A stretch of 64,000 bases of DNA from Treponema sp. Lineage in GTDB: Bacteria; Spirochaetota; Spirochaetia; Treponematales; Treponemataceae. The stretch spans positions 1 through 64,000 of the forward strand of contig JAILKS010000004.1 in the NCBI GenBank assembly GCA_024693715.1. The letters are read 5' to 3'. The translations under genes were made by a program, and so were the position numbers. This document shows positions 9,296 to 18,345 of the stretch, one piece after another. The notes beneath the pieces were generated by a model that was given only the letters and a program-made list of their open reading frames with translations, ran no database searches and had not been told where the DNA came from. Numbering within the stretch: the first letter of the stretch is position 1; the number at the start of each line of letters is the position of its first letter.

Positions 9296-9760
9296 ATGGA
9301 AACAAATTGCGATATCGCTAAATTAATTCATAACGGTGGAATCTACAAAAATGTAGAAGGAAAGACTCCTGCCGAAATTTATGAAAAACTTAGTAAAATG
9401 ATAGATTTACCCTATGGAACAACAAGTGAACTAATATATAATTCTTTATGTGCAAGAGAGAAAGTTCTTAGTACAGCAGTAGGAAACGGCATTGCTCTTC
9501 CTCATGCAAGAACTCCAATTGTAAAGAATGATACTGACCAGAAAATTTGCGTTGTTTACTTAAAAGAACCTATCGATATGAATGCACCTGATGAACGCCT
9601 GGTTTATGTAATGTTCGTTCTTTTAACTTCTAATTCTCAGTTTCATTTAAAAGTTCTTTCATCTCTTGCAGGGCTTTTCCGCGATGTACAATTCAGAAAA
9701 GCATTAGAGAATCATGCAGACGAAGCCACTCTTTCAGCTTTGATAAGAGATTTGGCATAA
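9296..9760 (+). CDS. PTS EIIA-type phosphocarrier (nitrogen/fructose type)
   Basis: A 154-residue EIIA type-2 domain protein that accepts a phosphoryl group on histidine. GNGIALPHAR contains the phosphorylated His70. The rest follows the EIIA-Ntr/fructose fold (ICVVYLKEPIDM, VMFVLLTSNS, FHLKVLSSLAGLFRD). The frame opens at 9287, but that ATG is fused to the AGGGGG Shine-Dalgarno. The ATG at 9296 has a normal 9-nt spacing and is preferred. No EIIB, EIIC or HPr gene is adjacent. With no transport partner, a regulatory role like PtsN is more likely than sugar uptake, and spirochaetes often carry such an incomplete PTS. Confidence 0.85.
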   Translation: METNCDIAKLIHNGGIYKNVEGKTPAEIYEKLSKMIDLPYGTTSELIYNSLCAREKVLSTAVGNGIALPHARTPIVKNDTDQKICVVYLKEPIDMNAPDERLVYVMFVLLTSNSQFHLKVLSSLAGLFRDVQFRKALENHADEATLSALIRDLA

Positions 9761-9785
9761 AATAAGACAAATAAGAGGTTTTCAA

Positions 9786-11762
9786 ATGAACAAGAAAGGT
9801 GTTGAGGCAGTTGCACTTTCTATCCGCAGCTTGTCAATGGACGCAATTCAGAAGGCAAATTCAGGACATCCTGGACTTCCACTCGGAGCTGCAGAAGCAG
9901 CCGCAGTTTTGTACGGCGAAGTAATGAAGCACAATCCTGCAGATTCAAAATGGGCAGACAGAGACCGTTTTGTACTTTCTGCTGGACACGGTTCTATGCT
10001 TCTTTACAGCATTCTTCATTTAGCTGGTTACAAAGTAAGCATGGATGATATTAAGAACTTCCGTCAGGTTGGTTCTAAATGTCCTGGTCACCCTGAATTT
10101 GGTGACACAGACGGTGTAGAATGTACAGGCGGCCCACTCGGACAGGGTGTTTCTATGGCTGTTGGTATGGCAGTTGCAGAACAGATGCTTGCAGCAAAAT
10201 TCAACACATCAAAACATAAGATTGTAAATCACTATACTTATTCTCTCGTAGGAGAAGGATGTCTTCAGGAAGGTGTTGCATCAGAAGCTTGTTCTTTAGC
10301 AGGAAACCTCAAACTTGGAAAACTTATTGTATTCTACGATCAGAACAAGATTTCTATTGACGGCTGCACAGACATTACTTTTACAGATGATATTAAAAAG
10401 CGCTACGAAGCATACGGCTGGCAGGTTTTGAAAGGAAACATGTACGATGTAGAAGGCATTGTAAAGCTTGTTAAAGAAGCTAAAGCATGTTCAGACAAAC
10501 CTTCTTTGATTATGCTTAAGTCTGTAATCGGTAAGGGCGCTCCAAAGCAGGGAACTGCAGATGTTCACGGAGCTCCACTTGGTGCAGATGGAATTATTGC
10601 AGCTAAAAAGGCACTTGGACTTCCTGAAGACAAGGATTTCTATGTTGTTCCTGAAGCTTATGAATATTTCAAGAATAAAGCAGCTGATTTTGCAAAAGCA
10701 GAAGCAGACTGGAATTCAGAATTTGATGCATGGGCAAAAGAAAATCCTGAGTTGAAAAAGCTGTGGGATGCATATCATTCTGATGCAGTAACAGATGAAA
10801 CTGTACAGGACGTTGAATATAAGGTTGGCGATGCATGTGCAACACGTGATGCTTCTGGAAAAGCTTTGAATGTTATTGCTGCTCGTTTTGCAAATCTTGT
10901 TGGTGGTTCTGCAGATTTGATGGGACCAAATAAAACTGCATTTAAAGCAACAGACAATGGAACCTTCAGCCCTGAAAATAGAGCAGGTCGTACAATTGAA
11001 TATGGTATCCGTGAATTTGCAATGTCTGCTGTTTGTGCAGGTATTTCATTGCATGGCGGTTTAAGACCATTCTGTGCTACATTCCTTGTATTTGCAGATT
11101 ATTTAAGACCTTCTTTACGTGTAGTTTCTTTAATGAAGCAGCCTGTAATTTATGTATTTACACATGATTCAATTTACGTAGGTGAAGATGGTCCTACACA
11201 TCAGCCTATTGAAACAATGACATCTTTACGTGCAATTCCTGGTGTTCAGGCAATTCGTCCTGGTGATCCGGAAGAATCTATGCAGGCTTGGAATATGGCT
11301 TATGCTTCAAAGGATCATCCTGTTTGTATGGCATTTACAAGACAGGCTCTTGCAGTATATGAAAAGGCTGACAAGAACTGGAAGAAAAATATGGCAGAAA
11401 AAGGTGCTTATGTTGTAGTTGAAGGAAGCGCTGCTCCTGATATTACAATTCTTGCAAGTGGTTCAGAAGTTAATATGGCACTTGATGCTGCAAAGCTTGT
11501 AAGCGGTAAAACAATCCGTGTTGTATCTGTTCCAGATCTTAAGAAGTTCGAAAATCTTTCAAAGGCAGAACAGAAAGCAATTATCGGTGATGCAAAACGC
11601 ATAGTTTGTACAGAAGCCGGAATCTCTATGGAATGGCTCCAGTTTACAGATAAAGAAAACTGCTTCTGTATCGATACATTCGGAACCTCTGGTCCAGCAA
11701 AGAAAGTTGCAGAATATATGGGCTTCACTGCAGAAAAATTGGCAGAGCTTTTGAAAAAATAA
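9786..11762 (+). CDS. tkt: Transketolase
   Basis: A 658-residue thiamine-diphosphate enzyme of the non-oxidative pentose phosphate pathway. It moves two-carbon units between ketose and aldose phosphates. ANSGHPGLPLG is the substrate-site motif. VGEGCLQEG through FYDQNKISIDG is the TPP/metal-binding motif. GIREFAMSAVCAG, HDSIYVGEDGPTHQP and RPGDPEES mark the pyrimidine domain, and the C-terminal transketolase domain is complete. Length is normal. AAGAGG precedes the ATG, and a strong intrinsic terminator follows, so it is the last gene of its transcript. The next gene, PRPP synthetase, uses ribose 5-phosphate that this enzyme can supply, which makes the neighbourhood metabolically coherent. 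Confidence 0.95.
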   Translation: MNKKGVEAVALSIRSLSMDAIQKANSGHPGLPLGAAEAAAVLYGEVMKHNPADSKWADRDRFVLSAGHGSMLLYSILHLAGYKVSMDDIKNFRQVGSKCPGHPEFGDTDGVECTGGPLGQGVSMAVGMAVAEQMLAAKFNTSKHKIVNHYTYSLVGEGCLQEGVASEACSLAGNLKLGKLIVFYDQNKISIDGCTDITFTDDIKKRYEAYGWQVLKGNMYDVEGIVKLVKEAKACSDKPSLIMLKSVIGKGAPKQGTADVHGAPLGADGIIAAKKALGLPEDKDFYVVPEAYEYFKNKAADFAKAEADWNSEFDAWAKENPELKKLWDAYHSDAVTDETVQDVEYKVGDACATRDASGKALNVIAARFANLVGGSADLMGPNKTAFKATDNGTFSPENRAGRTIEYGIREFAMSAVCAGISLHGGLRPFCATFLVFADYLRPSLRVVSLMKQPVIYVFTHDSIYVGEDGPTHQPIETMTSLRAIPGVQAIRPGDPEESMQAWNMAYASKDHPVCMAFTRQALAVYEKADKNWKKNMAEKGAYVVVEGSAAPDITILASGSEVNMALDAAKLVSGKTIRVVSVPDLKKFENLSKAEQKAIIGDAKRIVCTEAGISMEWLQFTDKENCFCIDTFGTSGPAKKVAEYMGFTAEKLAELLKK

Positions 11763-11786
11763 ATTTATCGTTCGGGTAAATTAAAT

Positions 11787-11826
11787 AAAGGCATCCGTTT
11801 ATAAAGGCGGATGTCTTTTTGTTTTT
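11787..11826 (+). terminator. Intrinsic terminator after transketolase
   Basis: An 11-bp stem, AAAGGCATCCG (11787-11797) with CGGATGTCTTT (11808-11818) and one G-T pair, is followed by a T-rich run. Confidence 0.85.
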
Positions 11827-11906
11827 AAATCTGTAGTATAGGCAATTGTATAACAACACTAAATATGGTATATTCTGAATATATCCCACTATAAAAGAGG
11901 TCTACT

Positions 11907-13202
11907 ATGCCTTACACAGAACCAACAAGTCTAGCGATTGTTGCGTGTCCTGGTGGCGAAGCTTTCGCCAATGAAGTCATAACGCACCTTAAACATATGT
12001 ACAAACATCGTTTTACATTAAAGAATGATGTTGTGTCAAAGCGTTATGAGCTGAGTAAAGAAGAGCTTGTACGAAGAATCAATCTTCAGAATGATCTGGG
12101 GACAAGTGATCTTTGTATAAGAGGTTCAACAGATAAATACAGACCGCCTGTTTTTAAAGTAAACACAAGGTTTTCGTATTTTGCTAACGGTGAGGTTAAG
12201 ACCGAACTTTTAGAAACTGTTCGTGGAAAAGATGTTTTTATTTTCCAGGATGTTGAAAATCATGAAATTTTAAATCTTAACAATGGTGCTAATAAGGTTA
12301 AGATGACAGTTAATGATCATGTTGTGTCTCTGCTTGTTACCATTGATGCCGTGAGAATTGCTGGTGCAGAAAAAATTACACTCGTAGTTCCAGCTTATCC
12401 TTATGCACGTCAGCATAAAAGAAAAGGACGTGAAGGATTAACTGCAAGTCTTTTGGCTCATATTTATGAAATGCAGGGTGTCGACAGAATCATCACACTT
12501 GATTTGCATTCCCGCGAGATTGTAAATGCTTTTTCCAGCGCAAATCTTGATAATCTTCATGCAAGTTATCAGGTTATCAGGGAATTAAGCAAGATTGTTG
12601 ATTTAACAGGAAAGACAGAAGATTTAGTTGTTGTTGCTCCGGATACAGGTGCAATTGACAGAAATAAATTTTATGCATCAGGATTAAAACTTCCGCTTGC
12701 ATTAATCTATAAAGAAAGAGATTACTCGATTGTAACTCAGGATGCGCATTCGACAAATATAAAATCCGTAAAGCTTCTTGGCGATGTAAAGGGCAAGGTT
12801 GCATTTATGGCAGATGATATGCTTGGTACTGGTGGAACGCTTCTTAAGGCTATGCAGTTCTTAAAGGAACAGGGAGCTGTAAAAGTTATTTGTGCAATTT
12901 CACTTCCATTCTTTACCGGCAACGCAATCAAGGATTTTGATGAAGCGTATGAGCAGGGGCTTTTCTATAGAATCATTGGTACAAATGCAGTTTATCATGA
13001 AGAGCTTTTGAACAGAGAATGGTATATAAGCACGGATGTAAGCGGCTTGTTTGCAAATGTGATTACACGTATTCATTATAATCAGTCGTTGAGTGAACTT
13101 TTAGATAACCGTTCAATTATTGAAAAAGTTGTCAAACAGACTTCTCCGGTAACCGGCACAGAAGATGCGGGAAAACAGTCAGAAGAAAAGGACAATAATT
13201 AA
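11907..13202 (+). CDS. prs: Ribose-phosphate pyrophosphokinase (PRPP synthetase), long form
   Basis: Makes 5-phosphoribosyl diphosphate from ribose 5-phosphate and ATP for nucleotide synthesis. Recognisable parts are FANGEV, the VVPAYPYARQHKRKGRE loop (ATP-binding flexible loop region), the DLHSREI metal/active-site motif, VVAPDTGAIDR, and ADDMLGTGGTL, the PRPP-binding loop. At 431 residues it is about 100 longer than the common enzyme, with an N-terminal extension (residues 1-75) and inserts. This longer architecture occurs in some spirochaetes and other bacteria and may alter allostery. AAGAGG lies before the ATG. The next gene starts 5 nt after the stop, so they share an operon. Confidence 0.9.
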   Translation: MPYTEPTSLAIVACPGGEAFANEVITHLKHMYKHRFTLKNDVVSKRYELSKEELVRRINLQNDLGTSDLCIRGSTDKYRPPVFKVNTRFSYFANGEVKTELLETVRGKDVFIFQDVENHEILNLNNGANKVKMTVNDHVVSLLVTIDAVRIAGAEKITLVVPAYPYARQHKRKGREGLTASLLAHIYEMQGVDRIITLDLHSREIVNAFSSANLDNLHASYQVIRELSKIVDLTGKTEDLVVVAPDTGAIDRNKFYASGLKLPLALIYKERDYSIVTQDAHSTNIKSVKLLGDVKGKVAFMADDMLGTGGTLLKAMQFLKEQGAVKVICAISLPFFTGNAIKDFDEAYEQGLFYRIIGTNAVYHEELLNREWYISTDVSGLFANVITRIHYNQSLSELLDNRSIIEKVVKQTSPVTGTEDAGKQSEEKDNN

Positions 13203-13207
13203 TTTTT

Positions 13208-14275
13208 ATGATTGAATGTGTACTTTCTGTTGACATAGGGACAACCTCACTTAAAGCTTCATTTGTTACAGGCAGTGGTGAGGTTGCGGCATATTGTGCC
13301 ATTCCTTTTTCTGCACCTGAAAATCGTTTTGTTGCAGAAGCATGGATCTGGTCATTCAAGGGTGCTGTAGATAAATTAAAGGAACAGAAGCCTGACGTTC
13401 AGATAAAAGCAATTTCTGTTTCCGGAAATGGTCCGACTCTTGTAAGCGAAAACGGATTAACTTTAAGATGGAATGAAGCACCTGGTTGTCAGATAAATCT
13501 TGATGATGATGCCGGTGATGAAGTAAAAAGATTTGAGCATTCAATTTTTTTACCGCGCATTTTATTGTTTAAGGATATTTTTGCAGATGAGTTCAGTGAG
13601 ACAAAGAAAATATTTTCAGGTCCTGAATATTTAATCTGGCAATTAACTGCAAATGACGTTACTATCCTTCCTGAAAAAAGATTTGAAACTGCTTATTGGA
13701 ACGCTGAAGTTTTAGAAGGTTTTGGAATCTCATCACATATGCTGCCTGATTTTGTTGATTTAGGAACAAATTGCGGCACTTTAACAGACAATAATTGTGA
13801 GTTTTTAGGATTAGATAAAATTCCTGTATTTGGAGTAGGCCCGGATTTTATTGCGGGGCTTATCGGCTGCGGAACTGTTGAAAAGAATACCTTGTGCGAC
13901 AGATGCGGTTCTTCGGAAGGAATTAATTTTTGTACCGATAAAGAAATTCGTGCAGAGGGCATTCGTACACTTCCTTGCGTAAAAGAAGGCCTATGGAATC
14001 TTTCTGTTTTAATTTCTGAAAGCGCAGAACTTGCTTATGAACAGCGCCTTGAAAAAGTAATTGCAGCGATTGAACTTTTGCGAAAGACTGCTATGGAAAA
14101 TAAGGTAGATTTCCCGTCTGTAATGACAGTTACCGGCGGTCAGGCAAAGGATGAAAAATATTTCAAGATAAAAAAAGAACGGCTTGAAGAAATCGGAATA
14201 AAAATTGAAGTGAAAAATTGTCTTGACGCAGAACTCTTGGGAGATGCGATTGTTGCCTGGGAAAAATTGAAATGA
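13208..14275 (+). CDS. Compact FGGY-family (sugar kinase-like) protein
   Basis: A 355-residue member of the actin-like ATPase/FGGY carbohydrate kinase group, shorter than the usual 480-520. SVDIGTTSLKA near the N-terminus is the phosphate-1 loop. ISVSGNGPTLV, VFGVGPDFIAGLIGCG and TVTGGQAKDEKY are the later nucleotide-fold segments. The interdomain cap appears reduced, and the C-terminus carries AELLGDAIVAW as in xylulokinases. The substrate cannot be predicted: position after PRPP synthetase and before a HAD phosphatase suggests a pentose or nucleoside-linked sugar, but this is inference. It overlaps the following gene by four bases (ATGA), so translation is coupled. Confidence 0.75.
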   Translation: MIECVLSVDIGTTSLKASFVTGSGEVAAYCAIPFSAPENRFVAEAWIWSFKGAVDKLKEQKPDVQIKAISVSGNGPTLVSENGLTLRWNEAPGCQINLDDDAGDEVKRFEHSIFLPRILLFKDIFADEFSETKKIFSGPEYLIWQLTANDVTILPEKRFETAYWNAEVLEGFGISSHMLPDFVDLGTNCGTLTDNNCEFLGLDKIPVFGVGPDFIAGLIGCGTVEKNTLCDRCGSSEGINFCTDKEIRAEGIRTLPCVKEGLWNLSVLISESAELAYEQRLEKVIAAIELLRKTAMENKVDFPSVMTVTGGQAKDEKYFKIKKERLEEIGIKIEVKNCLDAELLGDAIVAWEKLK

Positions 14276-14913
14276 AAATCTACAAAATTCCAGAGCATCT
14301 GAAAGCATTAATTTTTGATATTGATTCAACTTTATATACAAATCCTTCGTATGCCTTTGAACAGGTAGATTGTCAGATTCGTCAGTTTGCAAAAGATAGA
14401 GGAATCAGTGCAGACGAAGCACGAAAAATGGTAGCAGAATATAGAAAGTCTTATGCCGCTTCGAACAATGGTAAGAAAATCAGTCTTGGCAATACTTTAC
14501 TTGCATTTGGAATCTCTATTGAGCAGAGTGTTCAATGGCGTGAATCCTTAATGGAACCAAAGGATTTTCTTTCATGTGATGAAAAGCTTATTTCTGTTAT
14601 AAAGCTGCTTCGAGAAAAATTCAGTTTAATATGTGTAACTAATAATCCTGTTTTTACGGCCCGGAAAACTCTTGAAGCAATAGGAATATCTGATTATTTT
14701 CCAGATATAGTTGGACTTGATACATGTTATAAATCAAAGCCTGCAGTAGAACCATTTATGGAAGCATGCCGTATACTTGGCACAAAGCCTGAAGAATGTC
14801 TTGCAGTCGGTGACCGGTATGATATGGATATAGACCTGCCCCTGGAACTAGGCATGGGCGGCATCCTCGTTAACGGTGTAGAAGAAGTTTATACCTTCCC
14901 GTCAATTTTATAA
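14272..14913 (+). CDS. HAD-superfamily phosphatase
   Basis: A 213-residue haloacid dehalogenase-like hydrolase. FDIDSTL (nucleophile Asp16, acid/base Asp18) is motif I, CVTNNP is motif II, KSKPAVEPF supplies the motif III lysine, and VGDRYDMDID is motif IV with its metal-binding acids. A helical cap of about 80 residues follows motif I (subclass C1, pyrimidine 5'-nucleotidase/phosphoglycolate phosphatase-like). It overlaps the FGGY gene by four bases. Substrate unknown; the context suggests a sugar or nucleotide phosphate. Confidence 0.85.
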   Translation: MKIYKIPEHLKALIFDIDSTLYTNPSYAFEQVDCQIRQFAKDRGISADEARKMVAEYRKSYAASNNGKKISLGNTLLAFGISIEQSVQWRESLMEPKDFLSCDEKLISVIKLLREKFSLICVTNNPVFTARKTLEAIGISDYFPDIVGLDTCYKSKPAVEPFMEACRILGTKPEECLAVGDRYDMDIDLPLELGMGGILVNGVEEVYTFPSIL

Positions 14914-14934
14914 AATAATTGTTAAAAAAAAATA

Positions 14935-15008
14935 TGACTCGGATGCGATTCGAACGCACGACCTTCCGCTTAGGAGGCGGATGCTCTATCCAGCTGAGCT
15001 ACCGGGTC
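14935..15008 (-). tRNA. tRNA-Arg, anticodon CCT
   Basis: Read on the minus strand from 15008, all four arms fold. The D stem is GCTC/GAGC. The anticodon stem is TCCGC/GCGGA around a CTCCTAA loop (anticodon CCT, decoding AGG). The T arm is GTGCG-TTCGAAT-CGCAT. The acceptor stem GACCCGG/CCGAGTC has one C-A mismatch at pair 4-69. The discriminator is A, and the 3' CCA is not encoded. Confidence 0.92.
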
Positions 15009-15028
15009 AGAAGAAAGAAGAGATGTTC

Positions 15029-15162
15029 GAATCGGAGGGATTCGAAGGCACTCCTTCCAAATAGGATATAAAAAAGGAAAATGCGGGAAGAAATCTTTGA
15101 AAAAAAGATTTCAGCATTTTACTTATTAACCGGATGCTCTATCCAGCGGATATTACCCAGTC
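15029..15162 (-). pseudogene. Degenerate second tRNA-Arg copy split by a hairpin insertion
   Basis: Read on the minus strand, 15162-15130 repeats the 5' half of the neighbouring tRNA-Arg: GACTGGGTA, then GCTGGATAGAGCATCCG. Positions 15061-15029 repeat its 3' half: GGAAGG, GTGC, TTCGAATC and TCCGATTC. About 68 nt separate the halves where the anticodon loop should be. Acceptor (5 of 7 pairs) and T-stem pairing are damaged, so this is a pseudogene. It looks like a tandem duplication that then took an insertion or rearrangement. Confidence 0.6.
15078..15119. repeat. Two-part inverted repeat inside the split tRNA copy
   Basis: AAAATGC (15078-15084) pairs with GCATTTT (15113-15119). Inside it, GAAATCTTT (15090-15098) pairs perfectly with AAAGATTTC (15104-15112) around GAAAA. 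A separate perfect hairpin, TTCGAATC/GATTCGAA, lies at 15026-15046. The structure could act as a terminator or be the end of an inserted sequence. Confidence 0.75.
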
Positions 15163-15258
15163 AAGTACATTTAATGTATTATTTTTTGTGATTTTTCGCA
15201 ATAGTATCCGATAATATAATAAGGAAAATTTATTTTTATAGAGAAGTGATAGAAAAAA

Positions 15259-16590
15259 ATGAAAAAGATTCTTATTTCATCAACTAACAAAGAAATTCTT
15301 GATGTTACAAAGGCTGTATGCAGAAAGTATTCAGATTATTTTGATCCCATTTTTTGTCCTGATACAGATGAGTCCTTAAGCTTTATTGATTATGAGCTTC
15401 CTGAAATAAAATTACTTGATTTTACTTCAAAAGATATAGACTGCAACAGAGTTTTAAGTGCAATAAAAGCAGACCCATGGCTTCATAATGGTGGAATTAT
15501 TGCAGTTGTAGAAAACACAAAAAAAGTTCAGGAAATGGAAGAACAGAAAGATCCTAATATTTTAATTGTACAGACTGTTCAATCCTTTAAAGATAATTTT
15601 GACCGTCTTCTTCGTATTTTGTGGAGTAATCAGAAATTTCTTTTTAATCGCGGAATGCAGGAAGTAATTGGCGGTGAAGAGAAGGGTGGATTTGTAAGCG
15701 AAAATGATCCTAACGATATAAGACTGTTTACAAGCTTTCTGGTGAACTATCTTTATAGTACAAATAGAATTAATGCGGAAGGCAGATTTACGCTTCAGAC
15801 TACAATGATGGAGCTTCTTACAAATGCACTTGAACATGGTAACTGTAAAATCAGCTATGAAGAAAAAACTTCATGTCTTGAAAGCGGTGGAAATATTCTT
15901 GAACTTATAAGAGAAAAATGTAAGAATCCTCAGATTGCGGAAAAGAGAATCCGTATTTCATATTCGATTGGGCAGGAAACTTCTGTTTTTTGTATAAAGG
16001 ATGAAGGTGACGGCTTTGACTGGAAATCAAGAATGAATGTAGATTTTACCGAAGGTACTCACGGAAGAGGCCTTTTCCTTTCAAAGAGTATGGTAAAATA
16101 CATGTCATATAATGAAAAAGGCAATGAGGTTACTTTTGCTATAGATAATCAGAAAGATGAATCAAACAGTGTTCCTGGAATTATGATTCCTTTTGCATCC
16201 ATCGAATATAATAAACATGATATTGTATGCTATCAGAATGAGCCGTCTACAGATTTATATTTCATTGTATCGGGAAGATATGGTGTTTATTCAGACAGAA
16301 AACTTATCTCTGTTTTAACTCCGAATGATATGTTTATTGGAGAAATGGCATTTTTACTGAATGACAGGCGTTCTGCAACAATAATGTCTGCCGGTAAAGG
16401 AAAGCTTATAAAGATTCCAAAGGTTTCTTTTGTAAATCTTATCAGGAAAAATCCACATTATGGTATTTTCCTTTCTAAACTTCTTGCACAAAAGGTTGTT
16501 AAGCAGAACCAGAAGACTCTGGAACTGCAAAAAGAGGTTAATCGTCTTAAGCTTGAAGCAAAAGAGAACGGCAGCGATAAATCAGAATAA
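15259..16590 (+). CDS. Three-domain signalling protein: pseudo-receiver, HATPase and cyclic-nucleotide-binding domain
   Basis: A 443-residue cytoplasmic regulator. Residues 1-125 resemble a response-regulator receiver with Asp54 in the phosphorylation position (KLLDF), but the acidic pair normally near residues 8-10 is absent (ISSTN). Residues 150-300 form an anti-sigma/RsbW-like HATPase: ELLTNALEHGN is the N box, DEGDGFDW the G1 box and GTHGRGL the G2 box. Residues 315-430 form a cNMP-binding beta-barrel with the phosphate-binding cassette GEMAFLLNDRRSA intact. No DNA-binding domain follows; the C-terminus is a short coiled coil. It may bind or phosphorylate an anti-anti-sigma partner in response to a cyclic nucleotide. 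That role is inferred. The 3' end overlaps the convergent fhs gene by 9 bp. Confidence 0.8.
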   Translation: MKKILISSTNKEILDVTKAVCRKYSDYFDPIFCPDTDESLSFIDYELPEIKLLDFTSKDIDCNRVLSAIKADPWLHNGGIIAVVENTKKVQEMEEQKDPNILIVQTVQSFKDNFDRLLRILWSNQKFLFNRGMQEVIGGEEKGGFVSENDPNDIRLFTSFLVNYLYSTNRINAEGRFTLQTTMMELLTNALEHGNCKISYEEKTSCLESGGNILELIREKCKNPQIAEKRIRISYSIGQETSVFCIKDEGDGFDWKSRMNVDFTEGTHGRGLFLSKSMVKYMSYNEKGNEVTFAIDNQKDESNSVPGIMIPFASIEYNKHDIVCYQNEPSTDLYFIVSGRYGVYSDRKLISVLTPNDMFIGEMAFLLNDRRSATIMSAGKGKLIKIPKVSFVNLIRKNPHYGIFLSKLLAQKVVKQNQKTLELQKEVNRLKLEAKENGSDKSE

Positions 16591-18258
16591 TCCGCTGATT
16601 ACTCCATCATCATTTACATCGATATCGAGTGCGGCAGGAGCTTTTGGAAGTCCAGGCATTGTCATTATATCACCGGCAAGAGCAACTACAAAACCAGCTC
16701 CTGCATATAACTGCATGTCTCTTACAGGGAAAATATATCCTTCCGGTGCTCCGATTAGTTTAGGATCATGGCTTATGGAATTCTGAGTTTTTGCGATACA
16801 TACAGGAAGTTTTCCATATCCGTTTTCTTCGAAGGTCTTTAATTTTTTCAAAGCGGCAGAATCGAATTCAACCTTTTGTGCGCGGTAGATTTGAGTTGCT
16901 ATAGTTGAGATTTTATCTGCAAGCGGAAGCTCAAGCTCGTAGAGCGGATGATATTTTGATTCGTTGCTGTCTGCAATTTTTGAAACGGCTTCTGCAAGAG
17001 CTTTTGCACCTTCTCCACCTTTTCCCCATCCTTCGCTCAGAACTGCATTTGTTCCAATTTGACTGCAAAGCTTTTGTAAAAGGGCAGTTTCTTCATCTGT
17101 ATCTGTAATGAATTTATTTACTGCAACAACTGCTTTAAGTCCGAATTTTGAAATATTTTCTATATGTGTCTTTAAGTTTGCAAAACCTTTTTCAAGGGCA
17201 GCACAATCAGGTTTACTTAAATCTGCTTTTGCAACACCACCATGCATTTTAAGCGCTCTGATTGTAGCAACAATTACAACTGCATCTGGTTTTAAACCTG
17301 CAGAACGGCATTTAATATCAAGAAATTTTTCAGCACCAAGATCTGCGGCGAAGCCTGCTTCTGTCACAACATAATCACCGGTTGCAAGAGCACATATTGT
17401 TGCATTTACGCTGTTACATCCGTGTGCAATATTTGCAAAAGGTCCTCCGTGAACAAAGGCTGGAGTTTTTTCAAGAGTCTGTACAAGATTAGGTTTTATT
17501 ACATCCTTTAACAAGGCTGCAACTGCTCCGGTGCATTTGAGCTGACCGAAAGTTACATTTTCCTTGTTGTAGTTTTGTCCTATGACAATGCGGTCAATTC
17601 TTTGTTTTAATTCAGTGATTGTTTTCGAAAGGCAGACAATTGCCATAATTTCAGATGCAACTGCAATCGAAAAATGATCTTCACGAGGAACACCCTGAAG
17701 TCTTCCGCCAAGTCCGATAGTGATGTTTCTTAAAGCACGGTCATTTAAATCTACGCAGCGCTTCCATGAAATTGTTCGTGAATCAATATTTAATTCATTT
17801 CCCTGCTGAAGATGATTGTCTATGAGGGCTGCTATTAAATTGTTTGCTATTGAGATTGCGTGAATGTCGCCGGTAAAGTGAAGATTAATGTCTTCCATAG
17901 GAACAATCTGTGCATATCCTCCACCACAAGCCCCGCCTTTAACTCCGAAACATGGACCTAAAGAAGGTTCACGTAAGGCAACAACAGATTTTTTTCCTAT
18001 CTTTCGTAAACCGTCAGCGAGTCCTATTGAAACTGTAGATTTTCCTTCGCCGGCAGGAGTCGGAGTAACGGCAGTAACAAGAATAAGCTTTCCGGGTTTC
18101 TTTGCAGCTTTTTCCTGGAGTGTTTTAAGTTCATCAAAAGTTATTTTTGCTTTATATTTTCCGTAGAGTTCAAGTTTATCTTCCGGAATGTCGATTTTCT
18201 GTGCGATTTCTGTGATTGGCGCCATTACATTGGCCTGTGCAATTTCAATGTCTGTCAT
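16582..18258 (-). CDS. fhs: Formate-tetrahydrofolate ligase
   Basis: A 558-residue enzyme making 10-formyl-THF from formate, THF and ATP, feeding purine synthesis (PurN) and other one-carbon reactions. The P-loop-like TPTPAGEGKST spans 65-75. Further family signatures are REPSLGPCFGVKGGA, FTGDIHAI, NLIAALIDNH, GGPFANIAHGCNS and the C-terminal GDIMTMPGLPK. Length is normal. AAGGAA precedes the ATG. A purN gene in the same window consumes its product. Confidence 0.96.
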   Translation of the reverse strand: MTDIEIAQANVMAPITEIAQKIDIPEDKLELYGKYKAKITFDELKTLQEKAAKKPGKLILVTAVTPTPAGEGKSTVSIGLADGLRKIGKKSVVALREPSLGPCFGVKGGACGGGYAQIVPMEDINLHFTGDIHAISIANNLIAALIDNHLQQGNELNIDSRTISWKRCVDLNDRALRNITIGLGGRLQGVPREDHFSIAVASEIMAIVCLSKTITELKQRIDRIVIGQNYNKENVTFGQLKCTGAVAALLKDVIKPNLVQTLEKTPAFVHGGPFANIAHGCNSVNATICALATGDYVVTEAGFAADLGAEKFLDIKCRSAGLKPDAVVIVATIRALKMHGGVAKADLSKPDCAALEKGFANLKTHIENISKFGLKAVVAVNKFITDTDEETALLQKLCSQIGTNAVLSEGWGKGGEGAKALAEAVSKIADSNESKYHPLYELELPLADKISTIATQIYRAQKVEFDSAALKKLKTFEENGYGKLPVCIAKTQNSISHDPKLIGAPEGYIFPVRDMQLYAGAGFVVALAGDIMTMPGLPKAPAALDIDVNDDGVISGLF

Positions 18259-18345
18259 TTTTTATTCCTTAAAAATGTGATAAATAATTTTAACCTAACA
18301 GATAATAATTAACAAGAGTCAGATACATCGTTAGATAAAAAGAGA

